Assembly: GCF_051014685.1 (NCBI RefSeq)
Contig: NC_135061.1
Span: 6,868,029 to 6,932,028, forward strand
DNA: 64,000 nt
Direction: 5' to 3'
Origin: Ptiloglossa arizonensis
Taxonomy: Eukaryota; Arthropoda; Insecta; Hymenoptera; Colletidae
The notes under the pieces are model-generated. The model made no database searches. It had not been told where the DNA came from and saw only the letters and a list, made by a program, of their open reading frames with translations. The translations under genes were made by a program, and so were the position numbers. This document shows, in pieces, positions 1-12,590 of the stretch (positions are counted from its first letter, which is position 1; the number at the start of each line of letters is the position of its first letter).

Positions 1-3000
1 TTCAAATCGTGCAGATGAATTGATCAAGGCTCGGATTTGTGGATACAATTTTTCTCTATACGTTTCTGATAAATATCTCGTTATAATTCGAGCGTTATGA
101 GCCGGTACTTGATCGTATTGATAAAAACTTTAATTTGCATCGCATTGGTAGCAGAACATCGTCTAAATAATAGGAAAGAGCAAGGAAACTCCAGGAAATA
201 CCGATTCGCTGTTTAACGTGTTAAATAGAATCCTACACCGTACACTGATGCTACTTCTTAACTGATTCTTAGTATTCTTTTTAAGATGAAGATTTTTTGT
301 ATACCGTATGCGCTCTTTATGCTTATTAAACATTCCATTCTAAGTAAACGTGTACGCATCTGACCATAAAATTGTTTTTGCAATTTGTGTCACTTTCTTC
401 TTGTCGTAAGAAAAATCGACGAGACTTCGTACTCACTTATACGCAATGTTGGAATAAGATATATTACAAATAAATAATAATTTGAATTACTTCGATAAAT
501 GTCTTAAACGAATCAACACAAATTGTTCACATTTGAATGCCGAGTATTTAAACAATACGAGAAAGATGTCAGAAAATGTTTTAAAAGAGAACAAAGAAAC
601 GTTTAAGTGCTTACTAAATTATTTAAAAGAAAATGAAATTTTTTTAAAATTATCGAATTTTAAATTAATTTACGTTACACCTTTTGTATACAAAATCATC
701 TAGGAAATCGATTTACGCAAAAAGAATGTGCAATTGCATTTTACAAGTGCATCGATGCACTTAGCAAAAATTCTATCATAGGATAATAGAGGCCACTGAA
801 CCGTATAAAATGTTTCTGCAATTTTTCTATCTTCTCACCTTTCCAAAATTGAAGATGACAAGATGTATTTGTTGCTTGTCAAATTAATAAATTCGAGCCT
901 GAATATCTTGGGTTTTTCAAATCTATCGTAGAATTGAACATTATTCTTGTTCCACTTAAACACTTTCTCCACATTCTATTCATGGCAGGTTGCATGATAC
1001 GCAGCTTGAAAATTTGCAATGCTAAAGAAATGTGTATATGCCAGGTTCATTTTATGATGATGTTTTGTCTCCTGCGAGCATGCGATTAATAGATGATTTA
1101 TTACCAGTAGAAAAGTATTTCTGTAACACATAGTTTATCGTCTGGAAACGCAGAACCACACGATGGCTAATTTGCACAATTCGAACGAGAATCTTCATAA
1201 TTTCTAATCCACTTCAATAGGAGACAGGTCTGAATTAATATCTCTCCGTAAGTAGAGAGAGATTAGAATACATGTTAATCGAAAGTCATTAATAATTGAA
1301 TCTAAGGAATGTAAAGTTAAACAGTGAAACTTTACGTACGAACAACTACATTGTAACTTATAATCAGATGTTGGAAAATAGATTCTCGAAACGTAAATTG
1401 CTGGAAAACGAGCTTCTTTCTGTTACACAACTCCGATTATTTAACAAAGATAGATTCTACTCGGTTTTCAAGTTTGATTTACATTCAATTTCTGCCTGTT
1501 AAAATAATGGATCGAGCTAGAGACGAGTTTCAGATATATTTATAAACCTGGTTACTTTATCGAATATCAATGTATAAACATTTAAATAGGTAATCGTTTA
1601 AAACACGCTCGTGTCGGACAATGTTTCTACGGAATGGAAATTTAAAAGAAGATTACAAATTTGCAAGAAACGAGACAAGATTCGCGAAACGGTAACTCGA
1701 ACGCGGGAGACTTCAATGCTTGGATCGGAGGTACTCGGTTCAGTGGTGGTCACTCGAGGCAATTATAAACAGAATGTGTCACACAATCGACTATAAATAT
1801 TTACGAGGAAGGTCAGGGGAGTTTCTCCTGCAATGATTTTACCCGTCGATCGAATATTAATCGAGTTTGACATCGAGGTCTTCGTCCGTATTAAGCTCGC
1901 ACTTTCGAATATTTCGAGGTGTTTTCGTGTCCTCTCCTTCTCCTCCTTTCTTGTCTCATTTTGGACAGGACGCGCTATAAATATTTATCGGTCGTAAAAT
2001 ACAACGAATTGTCACTCGTCTGCATTAAGAAAAAGATCGATCGTTCGTTTAAAGCGACGCGAGATTTATCCGTCTCTTTCGCTCAGTATGGCCACTTTCT
2101 CGTCGACAAACGGAATTCCGGTGTAGAGAAAAGAGAACACAGCCGGTGACTCGTCAACTTCCGGATGAGAGGAATTCGAGCCGGCTTCCTGCTTGCAAGG
2201 GGAGCCCGCCGAGTGCCTCGCAACTTTGCGATTTGTTTCAGCCGAACAAACAAGCGAAATTTTTCCATTTCTGATTCTCAACTATGTAGCTTAAGACACA
2301 ACCGGAACAGAAGATAACGCACGTCACTCCGTTGGTGAAACAAATCCAATTATTTATCAAACCAGCGAAACTCGAGTCTCGATTGAACACTTTTTACTCG
2401 AATGTGAACAGTACGAAAAACAGAGGGCAATTTTCTCACCGAACCCACCCACGAAGAAATTATTATCTGTAAAAAGTATGTGCAATTTTTAGAAATGATT
2501 AACTATAACTGTAAAAAGCAACAAAGGATAAAAATGACATTACACCCCGCACAAATCTATTACACCGACTTTAATGAACAATAAGTCGCTACTAATTATA
2601 AATTGGTAAGAAGAAAAGTATTTCGGTAATTATATAGTAGAAATATTGATTTGCTCGCAATTATTTACCGATTTTTATTCGACGTTGCTCGATGAAATTA
2701 TTAGAAAATTCTTCGAATTATTTTCGAGTTTCGAAAGAAAATAAACGACACGTGTAGAATAAACAAAGAATCGCGAAGCTGCGTGCGAAAATAGAATACA
2801 AAATTCAGATTTCTATCTTCGGGTAATCAAGTATTATAATACCATGTTTCTAGTTGAATCGAACGGTTACGCTGTCAATTAAACAATTATACGTTATTAG
2901 GAAACAATCGTGGTCATAATTGAATACCAATTTCGCAGGTTAATTTAACGAACGAATTATGCGATAGCCACGTCAATGCATTAGAGAGCGGCCATGTAAT

Positions 3001-3999
3001 AGCGTATTTTAAATCGTTCCTGAACGATAAGTAGGAATACGTTAGATCCATAGATTTTAGTCGTGTAACATTGTCACGGCTCGCTGATCGCCTGCAATTT
3101 CGTGGATTATTACGAAATACGGCTCTTATGGCAGACACATTACGATCGAAGTGAATTTATTCGGAAGCACGCCTAAATCGCGCCATCTTAATAAGGTTCC
3201 GATAAATCTTGCATTCCTCTTTTGTCACGATAAATCTGACAAGGTAGCAATTATCCCGGGAAAATCGATTCAAAGTAATAATCAGGTACACGGGTAATTG
3301 ACCTTTGTAGTCACGTTCTCGAGTTCTGTTACTTTCGACTGGAAAACTTCGTTTACGATCACTCGAGTATTATAGTAAAGAAATTTGCTACCTCTTCTTT
3401 CGAATCTCGAGTTGAAAATCTTATCTAGGATGATCGATTATTTTAAACTACCACCTTTTAAATAATTCAGGTACTCGAAGACCTAATTTGGAATCCATAA
3501 CGAAGCGAAGAAGAATACAGAATTATATCTACGATTTCTAAGATCGAATGGAAGCATCGTAGAACTATATCTACGATTTCTAAAATTTCTAACAATGTGG
3601 AGATCAAATTTTCAAATTACACTGAAACTTTCAATCTGCCTATGGAAATTATAATTTTTGCAACAGACCCGAGTAAATTTGATTCGAATATAAATAAAAA
3701 TAATTAAATTTAATATATCGGTCTTTTATTTTTCCGAAATACGTAATATTTCAAATAAGCTTTGAAATAAAAGTGTTACCGTTTACATAACGAACAAATA
3801 TTCATCCGCCTGTATAAAAATTTATTCACCATTCGCAGGTAGAAAGTGAATAACTTCTTAACGAAGCACATATCATTTTCATCTTATTTGTAGCCATAAT
3901 ATGCTATAAAAGATTCTACGGAAACCTGCTGCGCTAATTACCGTTTTTCTTTGAGTGGTTATAATTTTGCAAATGTAAGTTTGTCTCTAATTTGTGTCT
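1..3999. other. Gene-free AT-rich stretch
   Basis: No open reading frame here has a recognisable domain, convincing splice sites or coding-like codon choice. The longest frames are about 60-75 codons and AT-rich, as expected by chance. A short direct repeat (about 18 nt, ATATCTACGATTTCTAA core) occurs at about 3526 and again about 41 nt later. Nothing else supportable was seen. Confidence 0.6.
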
Positions 4000-5980
4000 C
4001 TAAATGCACAGCAATGTGCATGCTGTTAATTCCAATAAGAAGTTCTATAGTGTAATGAATATTCAAAAAAAAAGAAGAAAAAATTCGTGAATTATAATTG
4101 AAATATCCCCAGATCCGAAACAATTTTGATCCGATCCCTTCGTTCTGAAATAATTGTCCATCACCGATTATCACACGCTAAGGTATCGAAGAAGATACGT
4201 TACCAAAATAGGCACATGCTGGAAGACGTAACAGACGAAGAGTATGCTGTAAATAGTGGGTCTCCCGCTGGCTTCGTCCACCTGGACCCTCTTCTTTCTG
4301 AGACAGGCTCTGCTGTTGGTGGATCCGCTGGTGCAGGACCCGCTCGAAGGATCCCAATGCTGCGGATGACATTCGAACGCTCCGGATGAATTCTTCGAGC
4401 TGGTCTCCGACAGGTCGGAGACGGATTTCAAGAGCTCTGCTTTACGTGTGCGACAAACGCTTCTGAACAAAGCTATCAGCAAACTGATCAAGGTGGTCAG
4501 CATCAACAGACACCGCAGGGAGTTGACGAAGACCCCGTATTTCAGGGAGATCTCCTGAGCCAGGAAGACGCAGAGTTCGGGTTCGAAGTTCAGTACACCC
4601 GTTACACCGACGCAAGCACCGATCACACTGAGACTGACCAGGTGATACTTGAGATGGTTCTTCGTGAGACGCAATCCCTCGTCTCTGGTGCTGATCGCGG
4701 TGAAAATCGCGATCGAGGTTAGCGTCAACTCCTGGAGAATGCTGGACGAGTTCAGCATCCAGACCAGGGTCGAACAGAACTCTGAGAATTTAACGAAATT
4801 AACACTGTGTTAGTTTTTCGTTAGCACCGTGGACTTTGCGAGTTCTTAATCAAGATTATTCCATTCTACAAGGTGTACGAGTAGTATACTTACCGTTAGT
4901 AGTAGTCTATAAGTTTCTTATACTTATAATAGTAGTATAAGTCTTAATTGACCGATGGAACTTTCAGAGACAAAAAGTCCAAGTAAATACAAGTCCAGAA
5001 ACTGGTAATATTTAAAGTATAGTTTTCTATTGTTTGAGCTAAATTTTTTGCGTCATTAAATACATTAATACCTCGAGAGTCCAGAATATCGATAACTTAT
5101 TATAAGTGACCTCGACATGTATTACCAAGGCACGCGTCGCCAGTTTAAACATCTATTTTAAACACACTCGTCATTCTACGATACGCCTAATGGGACAAAA
5201 AACTTAGCTCAGACAGTGGGAAACTGAACAGTTTGAGCTTTCGTGTTTACTTATTGTTAGACATTTTGGTTTGTTTCTGTAAATTTCATCGCGCAACGAA
5301 GACTTTTCCTATAACTTTGATACACCTTGTACTTTCTGGTACACCTTGTATATCTAATTCGACTTTATTCAATAGCTTTTAGTTAATTTTGTAGGAATGT
5401 CCTCGAATTAGTTTCTTATTGGCACTTTGTGCTGACTTTGCGAGTGCTCGATGGGATCGTTCAATCAATAGGTATTAGATCATCTTATAAGTTCGTGTTT
5501 GTATTATATTTCACCAAAAATTATGCAAAGTTGAGAAATCTTGCTATATCGACTTTATTCTCTATATATTGTCTCAAACAATTTAAAAATATCAACGTAA
5601 AAAAAAAATGGGAAGAAAATGTGAAACGAGAAGGGGGTTACGTTCTTTCTTAAAATTCAAAGACACGTTTCAAGCATTGCTTCGAGTCCTGGTACAAAAT
5701 TTAACACGAGGTTACGCGATGACCTAATACTTCCAATTAGACGATTCGTCGTATTACCTCCAAAGTGATTACTCGGTCGAATGAGCGTAAGAATCGCGTA
5801 GAAAAGGAGTCCAAGCTGATGCGCGAGACTCTCCGAAAGAATGGCCACTGTGAACACGTCGACCCTCCTTTTCGCGGATGATGGCTGGTTCTGATAGATC
5901 AGCAGCGACCATGACAGCAGCAGAATGCATATCGGTGAACCTACGCAGGTGGGCAGCCATTCTCCTACCTCGCTTCGCAT
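4000..5980 (-). CDS. Orphan GPCR-like multi-pass membrane protein
   Basis: Minus-strand gene. The first coding exon is 5980-5758. Its ATG lies 3 nt inside an acceptor (pyrimidine tract then CAG at about 5983-5985), so a 5' non-coding exon is likely upstream. It encodes two hydrophobic segments around CVGSPICILLLSWSLLIYQ and FTVAILSESLAHQLGLLFYA, ends in phase 1 at GGAG|GTAAT, and joins exon 2 (4781-4204) at a CTCAG acceptor to give the codon GAG. Exon 2 encodes FCSTLVWMLNSSS (a TM3-like segment with the usual leading Cys), then TM4-, TM5- and TM6-like segments separated by a long, Ser-rich, charged third intracellular loop, and ends at TTG|GTAACG. A doubtful exon 3 (4044-4000) after CTATAG adds about 14 hydrophobic residues and a stop, giving about 281 residues. 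The order of hydrophobic segments matches a rhodopsin-family receptor, but no DRY motif follows TM3 and NPxxY is not visible, so TM7 is unresolved. Ligand unknown; plasma membrane location is inferred. Confidence 0.6.
4782..5757 (-). other. Intron of the GPCR-like gene
   Basis: Bounded by a GTAAT donor (5757 downward) and a CTCAG acceptor (ending at 4782) on the minus strand; phases on both sides agree (1 nt plus 2 nt). It holds AT-rich sequence and several copies of an 11-nt word, TACACCTTGTA, in both orientations (about 4869, 5322 and 5341), possibly remnants of terminal repeats. No coding sequence was seen. Confidence 0.6.
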
Positions 5981-6989
5981 CTCTGGAAACAGAAAGGGCA
6001 AAACTGTTGATGGTACACCAGACACTGTAGAAGGAAAACCTTTTCATATTCCTTTTACAACATTCTACATATTTTCAATTTACTTTTTTGCACAGGATCA
6101 TCTTCTTCCCGGTAGTACCAGAATTTCTAGTTTATCCAGTTTTGCACAAGCCATCGAGTTTCAAAGTGACCTTTTGCTCTCAAGGAATACTGTTCCAGCG
6201 AGAAGTTAAGAGTACCATTTCTTACGTGCGATGTGGCAATTGCGTCCGACAATGTTTTGAATAACATTCCGGAAAATAAAATTTATTTTCGCTCTTGTCC
6301 GGTAGCTGTGCAATTTTTAAACGTGCGAATGCGTTTAATTGCGCGTGAAATGCAAATTATTCTGTACAAGGTTTACAGCGTAAATATGTATTCTATTTTA
6401 TTGATAACTTCCATGTATGTTTAATTAATGAACATAATTATTATTCATGGCTTTTCACTTTGTATTAACATTAATCTAGGGAATTTCCACATTAAAATTT
6501 TACCTCGGTTATTATTTTCAAAAAGTATACGATACCATAATTAATTTATGCATTTGGTTATAAAAGCAAGTTTTTTCATTAATTTTAATTGGTTCTCGTT
6601 ACAGTTTTATTATTTTTGCATGTTCGGAAGACACGGTTGAAAACGTTGTGCATATTAAGGTAGCTTCCAATGACCATGTATATTTAAATTCTTCTTCGTG
6701 TAACACGAACTATACTCCGATTATCCTTTTCAAAATTCGAACCGATATTGAATCGTCTCTATCGATCTTGTTACGATATTGCTAAATTTAGATAAAAATA
6801 AAATGTACGTATTGTTACAACTTATTACTCGTAATGTTTCACTTCCCATTAACATCATTTTACATATTTTTACATTTCATTTTCAACTTATTTACACGAA
6901 GAAAACATGCTACTACAATCAACATACGTATTTATTTCGTTTGATTTTCGTGACAGATTTATTATTTTCTCGCGTGTCAAAGAAGATAA

Positions 6990-7250
6990 TAAAAAATGGT
7001 CGCAAACATTGCATCGAAGAAGCTCGCAGTCAGTGTATGCAAAGAGTCTAAATGTCAGTTCATTCTCAACGGAATAATTCACACCCGAGAACTTACTTTT
7101 ACTTCTACGTATAATAGAAGACCTCAAAAAAAAAAAAAGAAAGAAAAAGAAAGAAAAAATGGTCGAAAACGTTGCAACGAAAAAGCTTTTGCGATTACTC
7201 TATTCAAAGAATTGAAATGTCAGTTCAGTCTCACGGTAGAATAACTCTGA
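6990..7250. repeat. Decayed tandem duplication, period about 165 bp
   Basis: The word AAATGGTCG occurs at 6993 and 7158, each followed by related sequence: an AAC(A/G)TTGCA(T/A)CGAA block, then AATGTCAGTTCA(T/G)TCTCA(A/C)GG. The two copies differ by substitutions and an A-rich insertion, so the duplication is old. Confidence 0.6.
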
Positions 7251-8897
7251 GCAGCTTGAAATGTTTACGCGCGCGTTAAATGTTCCTCAAAGAAATTTTT
7301 CATCCGGAAAGTAAACGAAAAATCGAGCGAAAGCGATTAAAAACTCGAACGCGAGGGAACAAAGGGAACTGAACGTTTAATTCCCGAGAAATTGCGATCC
7401 GAAGAACAGATTGAGAGACAAGGTTCGCAGCGAGAGTGGTAATACCCTAATCTCGATGAAAGCTTCGGCAATTAGCGTCGCGCGCGTCGAATTATTACAT
7501 CCTTGTGCCGTAGGAATAGTGACCTCGGGAATTATTGTTAATCAACGCGTTACAACAGTGTCGTTACCGCGGGAAGGAGGAAGCGGAGGCCCGTTTCACG
7601 ATGCTCCGTGGAAAATGTCAACTGAGGACGAAGAGGAGGACACGTTGAAGAGGAGACCCGTGACATCGAGCCCCGACGCGAATTTTTCTTCCTCGTTCCA
7701 CGTATTCAGCCGCGGTTTCTCCGCTTCTGGTCGCGCGCTTCTTTCGCTGCACCGGCCGCTGCAACTTTCTATTCCGCGTGCAGTCGTGGTCTAATTTATT
7801 ATTGGAAGCCGTGCCGGCGAATTCCGACAAACTGAGCTCTTTGCCGAAGAACGTTTCCCCTGAAATTTTCGTTCGTTAAGAGGTTACCTTCTTCCATTAT
7901 GACGGACTTCTAAACGAAATTTTAGAGGATGAAAATGCTACAGAAAGAAAGAAAAACTATATAGTAGAAATGTAGGAGAAAAACACAAATATTTTTTACG
8001 TCTGACTCGTAATTGAACAAATTGTTGCCGGTATAGAAGATGTATATATACATATATTAATTGCAGTAGCATGTGTTTCTTGTGAGTGGCCAGTAAGGTG
8101 AAAATTTAATACGAGAATATTTAGAATAATATTAGTGCACGGTTAAAGTCACGAGTAACGAGAATTATGTTCATAAATTAAACATAAAGTCGTTCCATAA
8201 TAGCTGTGGTCCATGATGATAAAATAAAACATATATTTACATAGTAGACATTGTAATGTACTACTTTGCACTTCGCACCCAATTAAACGAATTTGCGTGC
8301 TTAAAGTTCGACAGCTTTACTTAACACTAATAAAAAGAAATACGTTATATGTGATAATGACGAGTAATATTTCTGGTCCAAAGAGCAATATTACTGCGTT
8401 ATGTCTTACAATTAGATTTGCTAATGGAATTCATCGCCGAGGTTTATAGCGCAATCAAGACTGTCGTACAGTCGAGACGATGCTGAATTTTTAATTTGAG
8501 AAATAATTCTTAATTAACAGTATTAGCTCATCTACTTTTAAATATCTTGAATACACATCTCGGGTCTCCAATCAAATCTGGACAAATTTTATTTGAAATA
8601 AAAATAAGAAATAATTCTGAAAACAAACGTTGCAGCAATCGTAATATTTCAAATACGTTATTTTATTTTATAATTATTTGAAATTATATTAGGTGACCCG
8701 ATTACCAGATCTGGGTTAAGTTTGTACTAACACTCTTTCATTTATTGTTTATTCGATACAATGCTGCCATCTCTGTTTGGATCTACCACCTATGCATCTC
8801 AAAGTTCAAGATACACAGATATTTATTACAGCATCGTCAGATATCACCGAGTAACACAAATTTTAAAACTGAATTTTAAAAGCAATTAGCACAAGTT

Positions 8898-9175
8898 TGA
8901 GCAAACTATTTAAAAAGTTTTCGTCCTTCCATAGCAGTTCCTACGATGCTACCATTACTTCTTTTTCACGTCCTAGTTTTAAAGGGCGTTGCCTGTTAGA
9001 AATAGCAAATGAAAAACGGGATCTTCTACGTGCAGTCTTTATTAATGCGGTTATACGAGCAAAGCGTAATCACGAAGATGGTACTAACTTTATTGAGAAA
9101 TCAGTCGTATACGACGATTTCGAATTGGAAAGCGACGAAGATGCAACAGCGAACAATTTCACGTTTGTTATCTAA
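8898..9175 (+). CDS. Doubtful hypothetical ORF
   Basis: An open frame of about 92 codons with no ATG at its 5' end; an acceptor-like CAATTAG lies just upstream at about 8882-8888. The translation mixes an ordinary-looking segment (LLEIANEKRDLLRAVFINAV) with an acidic tail (DDFELESDEDATANN). I do not recognise the family. It could be an isolated terminal exon, a decayed retrocopy or a chance frame. Flanking DNA shows no partner exon that I can join with confidence. Confidence 0.15.
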
Positions 9176-9645
9176 ACACAAGACGAAACAAATGCATTAA
9201 TATTTTTGCAAGATAAAAGGATTAATCTGTCTACGTTAACTGATTATTCGGTAATAAAAGAGGTTTCTTTTTAAGTATCGCGACGTTTATTTTCTTTCGC
9301 AACAATATTAGATAGCTTCGGACAAAAATCGATGGATTTTCGAAGAGAATAGTTTCGTTCGAAGAAAATTGCTGTAACGATTTATTAAAATAAAATCTTT
9401 TTCTTCTACGTTTGAAATTATTTGAAATTATTTTCATTTTCGAATAACAGTATTGAAAATGGCTGTTCGAAATTAATTATGCAAATTATTTCTTATTTTC
9501 ATTTTAAATAATATTTACCCAGGTCGGTATTATCGTTTACATAATATAATTGCAATTTATTTAAATCATGACCACATAACGTATTTAAAGTTCCAAATAT
9601 GTACGATGCACGATGTACGCACGAGATATCGTTCAATTATTTAGC

Positions 9646-9770
9646 TCGATAAATACAAAAGTTTAAGTAGCACACTTAGGAAAGTAAAAGCTCCTTATGG
9701 ACCAGAGTTTGCTCTCACGACCGGTAAGCTGTTTTTACTTTCCTAAGTGTACCAATTAAACTTTTATCGA
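9646..9770. repeat. Long imperfect hairpin (pre-miRNA-like or MITE)
   Basis: The left arm 9646-9692 and right arm 9727-9770 are inverted repeats. The core is a perfect 18-bp match: ACACTTAGGAAAGTAAAA at 9672-9689 against its reverse complement at 9733-9750. A second matching block lies outside it (AAGTTTAA near 9659 against TTAAACTT near 9756) and the outermost ends read TCGATAA / TTATCGA. The loop is about 35 nt. This could be a microRNA precursor on either strand or a short inverted-repeat transposon; the sequence alone does not decide. Confidence 0.6.
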
Positions 9771-11797
9771 TCAAGTATACTTGTTACAGAAATTTCTGCT
9801 GTTGTTTAAATCATTGTCATCTCGACCGAATTATTATTCCTTCAATTATAACTTTAAACGAGATATATCCACCGATGCGAATCCAAATATTCCAACAGAA
9901 TAGATACAAGATAAAAGATAATACTATTTGATTAAAAATACCATTTCATGAGAAAAACTATTTACCCAACTATTTAAATAGTGCGTTAAAAGTATAAATT
10001 ATTTATTCAAAGATTTTCCCCGCCTTTCGCGCATATAAATGGAGAAATTCCATTGGAACGGAATATCATTTTATCGAAATTAGTGTTTTAAAAGTGACCG
10101 AGTCCGTTCCTAATACTATTTCCAAATGTCAACGATCTTTCGCTGGAAGATTCGCGAGTTTATTCGCAGTCAGGAGTTTCGAACAATCCACGCAAGTGGA
10201 GTGGTTGAAGATCCGCCACTCAAAGGAAAGTAGGGTTCAAATTCTCGAGAGAACTCGACAGTTTCCCTCGACCACGAGGAACATCGTTAATAGCTACGCA
10301 TTAAACTCGATGATTTCTGTATTATTTCGCCAGCGAGACGTTTCAATGATGCGATTGTTACGCGACGAGGAAATATCTCTCGAATTGTCAGTCACGGACT
10401 CTCTTCAGAAGCAATCTCTTTCCGGGGAGAATTCATCGGGGTCGGTCGAGGTTTCTAAAAAAAGAAAGATCGACCGAAACGAATGGATCGAGGCAGGCGA
10501 ATCTCCGGCGAATCGTTCCCGAGGTTTCTAAGCGATCACTTTCCCGTGTGTCCTTATCTCGAATGCAAAACCGTTTGAAAATTATAATTACGCGTATCTT
10601 CGTATCTGTTTCGAGCGCTGGTCAAACACCTTTTCCATGTTTCGACGCCGCGCAACTTTCACGCGCAACTAACGAACCCGCGCGGCTAACTTTGCGGCTA
10701 ACACGGTTTTTTTTTTCTTTTTTTTTCGTGGAAAATTATCGGCAAGGGAATTTCAAAATAGTCTCGCAACGAACCGCCCCGGGAGAACCGGTGGCAATAA
10801 TCGTTCGCGTTACTTGCGTAACTGGTTGAATAAACGCGATAGGCGCTGAGAAAGGCGGGAAAAGCCTTTGAACGAATAAAATTCTCTGCCGTTGAGAAAA
10901 TATTCGTACCAAGGAAACTCAATGTTTGGAAATCGGGTGGTCAATTTACGAACGAGTTTTCGTATAAATTCTCCGAGAAGTTTTCCTTGGAAAAATAGAC
11001 GCGATAAATTTCCCGACGTTTCGAAACGCGTTCAAGATTCTCCCCGGAAGATGGAACCAGAAATAGTTATATGTAAACGCGAGTGTACAACTACGCGAAA
11101 TTAAAATATTATATTCACGAATTACGAACACTCTAGTTTCACGAATAGCGCGTATAACGATTGTTCAGATTATGGAAAAGAAATTTGACCATAAAGGAAT
11201 GCAGAAAATTGTGTTAAAAACGTGGAGAAAATAATTCTACGGGTTTATGATCTTGAAATTATTATAGACGAGACTGAAAATAGTAGTTTATCGGTACGGC
11301 TGTGTTATTTTATGGGAAAAATGTTGTACCACGCGTTATAAAAGTTCTAAAGTTTATGAATCGTTACGAGACTTTCGTGATTAAGCGAAAAACAAAGAAT
11401 CTGTTACAAGGCTGTTAGAAGGAACTGTAAATTTCTGCGATAGAATTAAGATTTAAGTTTCATAAATTGTATCGATTTTTCGATCGATGTATCGTCGTCT
11501 CGTCTATCGAATATTGAATACTTGAAAAAGATTAAAGTATCACGGTAATTTTAAGAGAATATAAATATACCGAGCGTCGAGATTTCTTTCGTACGAATGA
11601 TCGCTTCGAAGTATGAACCATTAGGAACGAGAAAGTGAGCATCGGATGATATTTCTTTGGACGTTAGATTCGCATGATACGTAACGCTTTGAAAATCTTG
11701 GTTACCTCACGGTGCAGTAAATTCGTTTCGAGGAACGCGAGATACATTAGCGTATCTAGAAACTCGGATCGTTCGAGTACATTCTCTTAATCCCCCG
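9771..11797. other. Non-coding stretch
   Basis: A TATA-like word (CATATAAAT) lies at about 10030 and is followed by a 145-codon frame beginning without ATG (10094-10531). That frame has no recognisable domain and its composition is unremarkable, so it is not called a gene. Nothing else was found. Confidence 0.45.
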
Positions 11798-11805
11798 TAT
11801 ATAAA
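11798..11805 (+). promoter_or_regulatory. TATA box candidate
   Basis: A perfect TATATAAA sits in a GC-richer context about 140 nt upstream of an ATG at 11936 that opens a short signal-peptide-like frame. Spacing would place initiation near 11828. No clear initiator (TCAGT) is seen at that distance. Confidence 0.35.
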
Positions 11806-11935
11806 CGCACCCCTACGGTTCTCGGAATCTCCATTTACGTAGCTTTCGGTCAAAGTGAAATTAGTCTCCGGTAGCGTGGATTCAAACCAGTTAGAAGCCA
11901 CAGAAACCAGGTTAATTTTCCTTCCACTGATAACA

Positions 11936-12088
11936 ATGTCGTTCAAAGAAACCAGTCTAAAGATCTTGTCTCTATTATGCTTGGCTCTTTCGCCCGATGT
12001 GAACATCGGTCTTCCTGCCGTTCATGCCGGAAGTAGGTTACGCGAAGAAAGTCTACGGAACGTGCCCGACTGTGCGGTGAATTCTTAA
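11936..12088 (+). CDS. Possible short secreted peptide or first exon
   Basis: A 50-codon frame starting at AACAATG, a reasonable insect start context. The N-terminus has a basic residue followed by a hydrophobic core (ILSLLCLALS), as in a signal peptide; the rest is short with a single Cys after the core. A donor-like GTAGGT occurs inside the frame at about 12033, so it could instead be a first coding exon, but I could not find a partner exon. A TATA box lies upstream. Function unknown; chance is a real alternative. Confidence 0.22.
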   Translation: MSFKETSLKILSLLCLALSPDVNIGLPAVHAGSRLREESLRNVPDCAVNS

Positions 12089-12185
12089 AAAAGACTTCAC
12101 TTTCGCGGTGAATTCGGACAGCCAGCCAGAAATTCACGTTTCTCATCGCCCGAGGCACCGAACTCGAATATACAAATTCATCGGT

Positions 12186-12590
12186 TTGTATTCCATTCGC
12201 TGCACCTTATCGCTGCCTTTCCTCTGAATACTAACAAATTTTTCGACCGAGTACCGAGAACCCTGAAAACGATCCACCGCCGAATCAATAATCCCGAAAG
12301 GACGTAAAAATTCGAAGAGATTCGTATACCCGGCGTAGAATTTCAAAAATTACCCAGATTCGATCGTGAACCACTTTATCGGTTCTTTCGTTCTGTTCGT
12401 TGCATCTTGTCGACCTCTCCGTTGAACGGTAACAAATTTTTCGACCGAATACCGAGAAAAACGATCTACCGCTGAGTTAGGGTCCCGAAGAGACGTAAAC
12501 ACTGGAAGTGATTCGAATATTTTCGGCACTCGGCGTAGAATTCTAAAAATTCCTTAGATTCGGTCGAGGACCACTTTATAAAGCGAGGAG
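12186..12590. repeat. Decayed tandem duplication, period about 198 bp
   Basis: Two adjacent diverged copies share ordered blocks: TAACAAATTTTTCGACCGA (12232 and 12430), CCGAGAA, AACGATC(C/T)ACCGC, GACGTAAA, CGGCGTAGAATT and ACCACTTTAT. The order and spacing are preserved, showing a duplicated unit rather than scattered low-complexity words. Confidence 0.7.

Larger units (their letters stand above)
5981..9645. other. Non-coding stretch
   Basis: No gene is supportable. It contains a decayed tandem duplication at about 6990-7250 (listed separately), an A-rich tract at about 7126-7160 and a more GC-rich patch at about 7440-7800 with a chance 127-codon frame. An open frame at about 8900-9175 is listed separately as doubtful. 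Confidence 0.5.

Noticed and set aside
10094..10531. A 145-codon frame after a TATA-like word
   Set aside because: It starts without ATG, has no recognisable domain, and no acceptor at its 5' edge explains it as an exon. Chance frame is the simpler reading.
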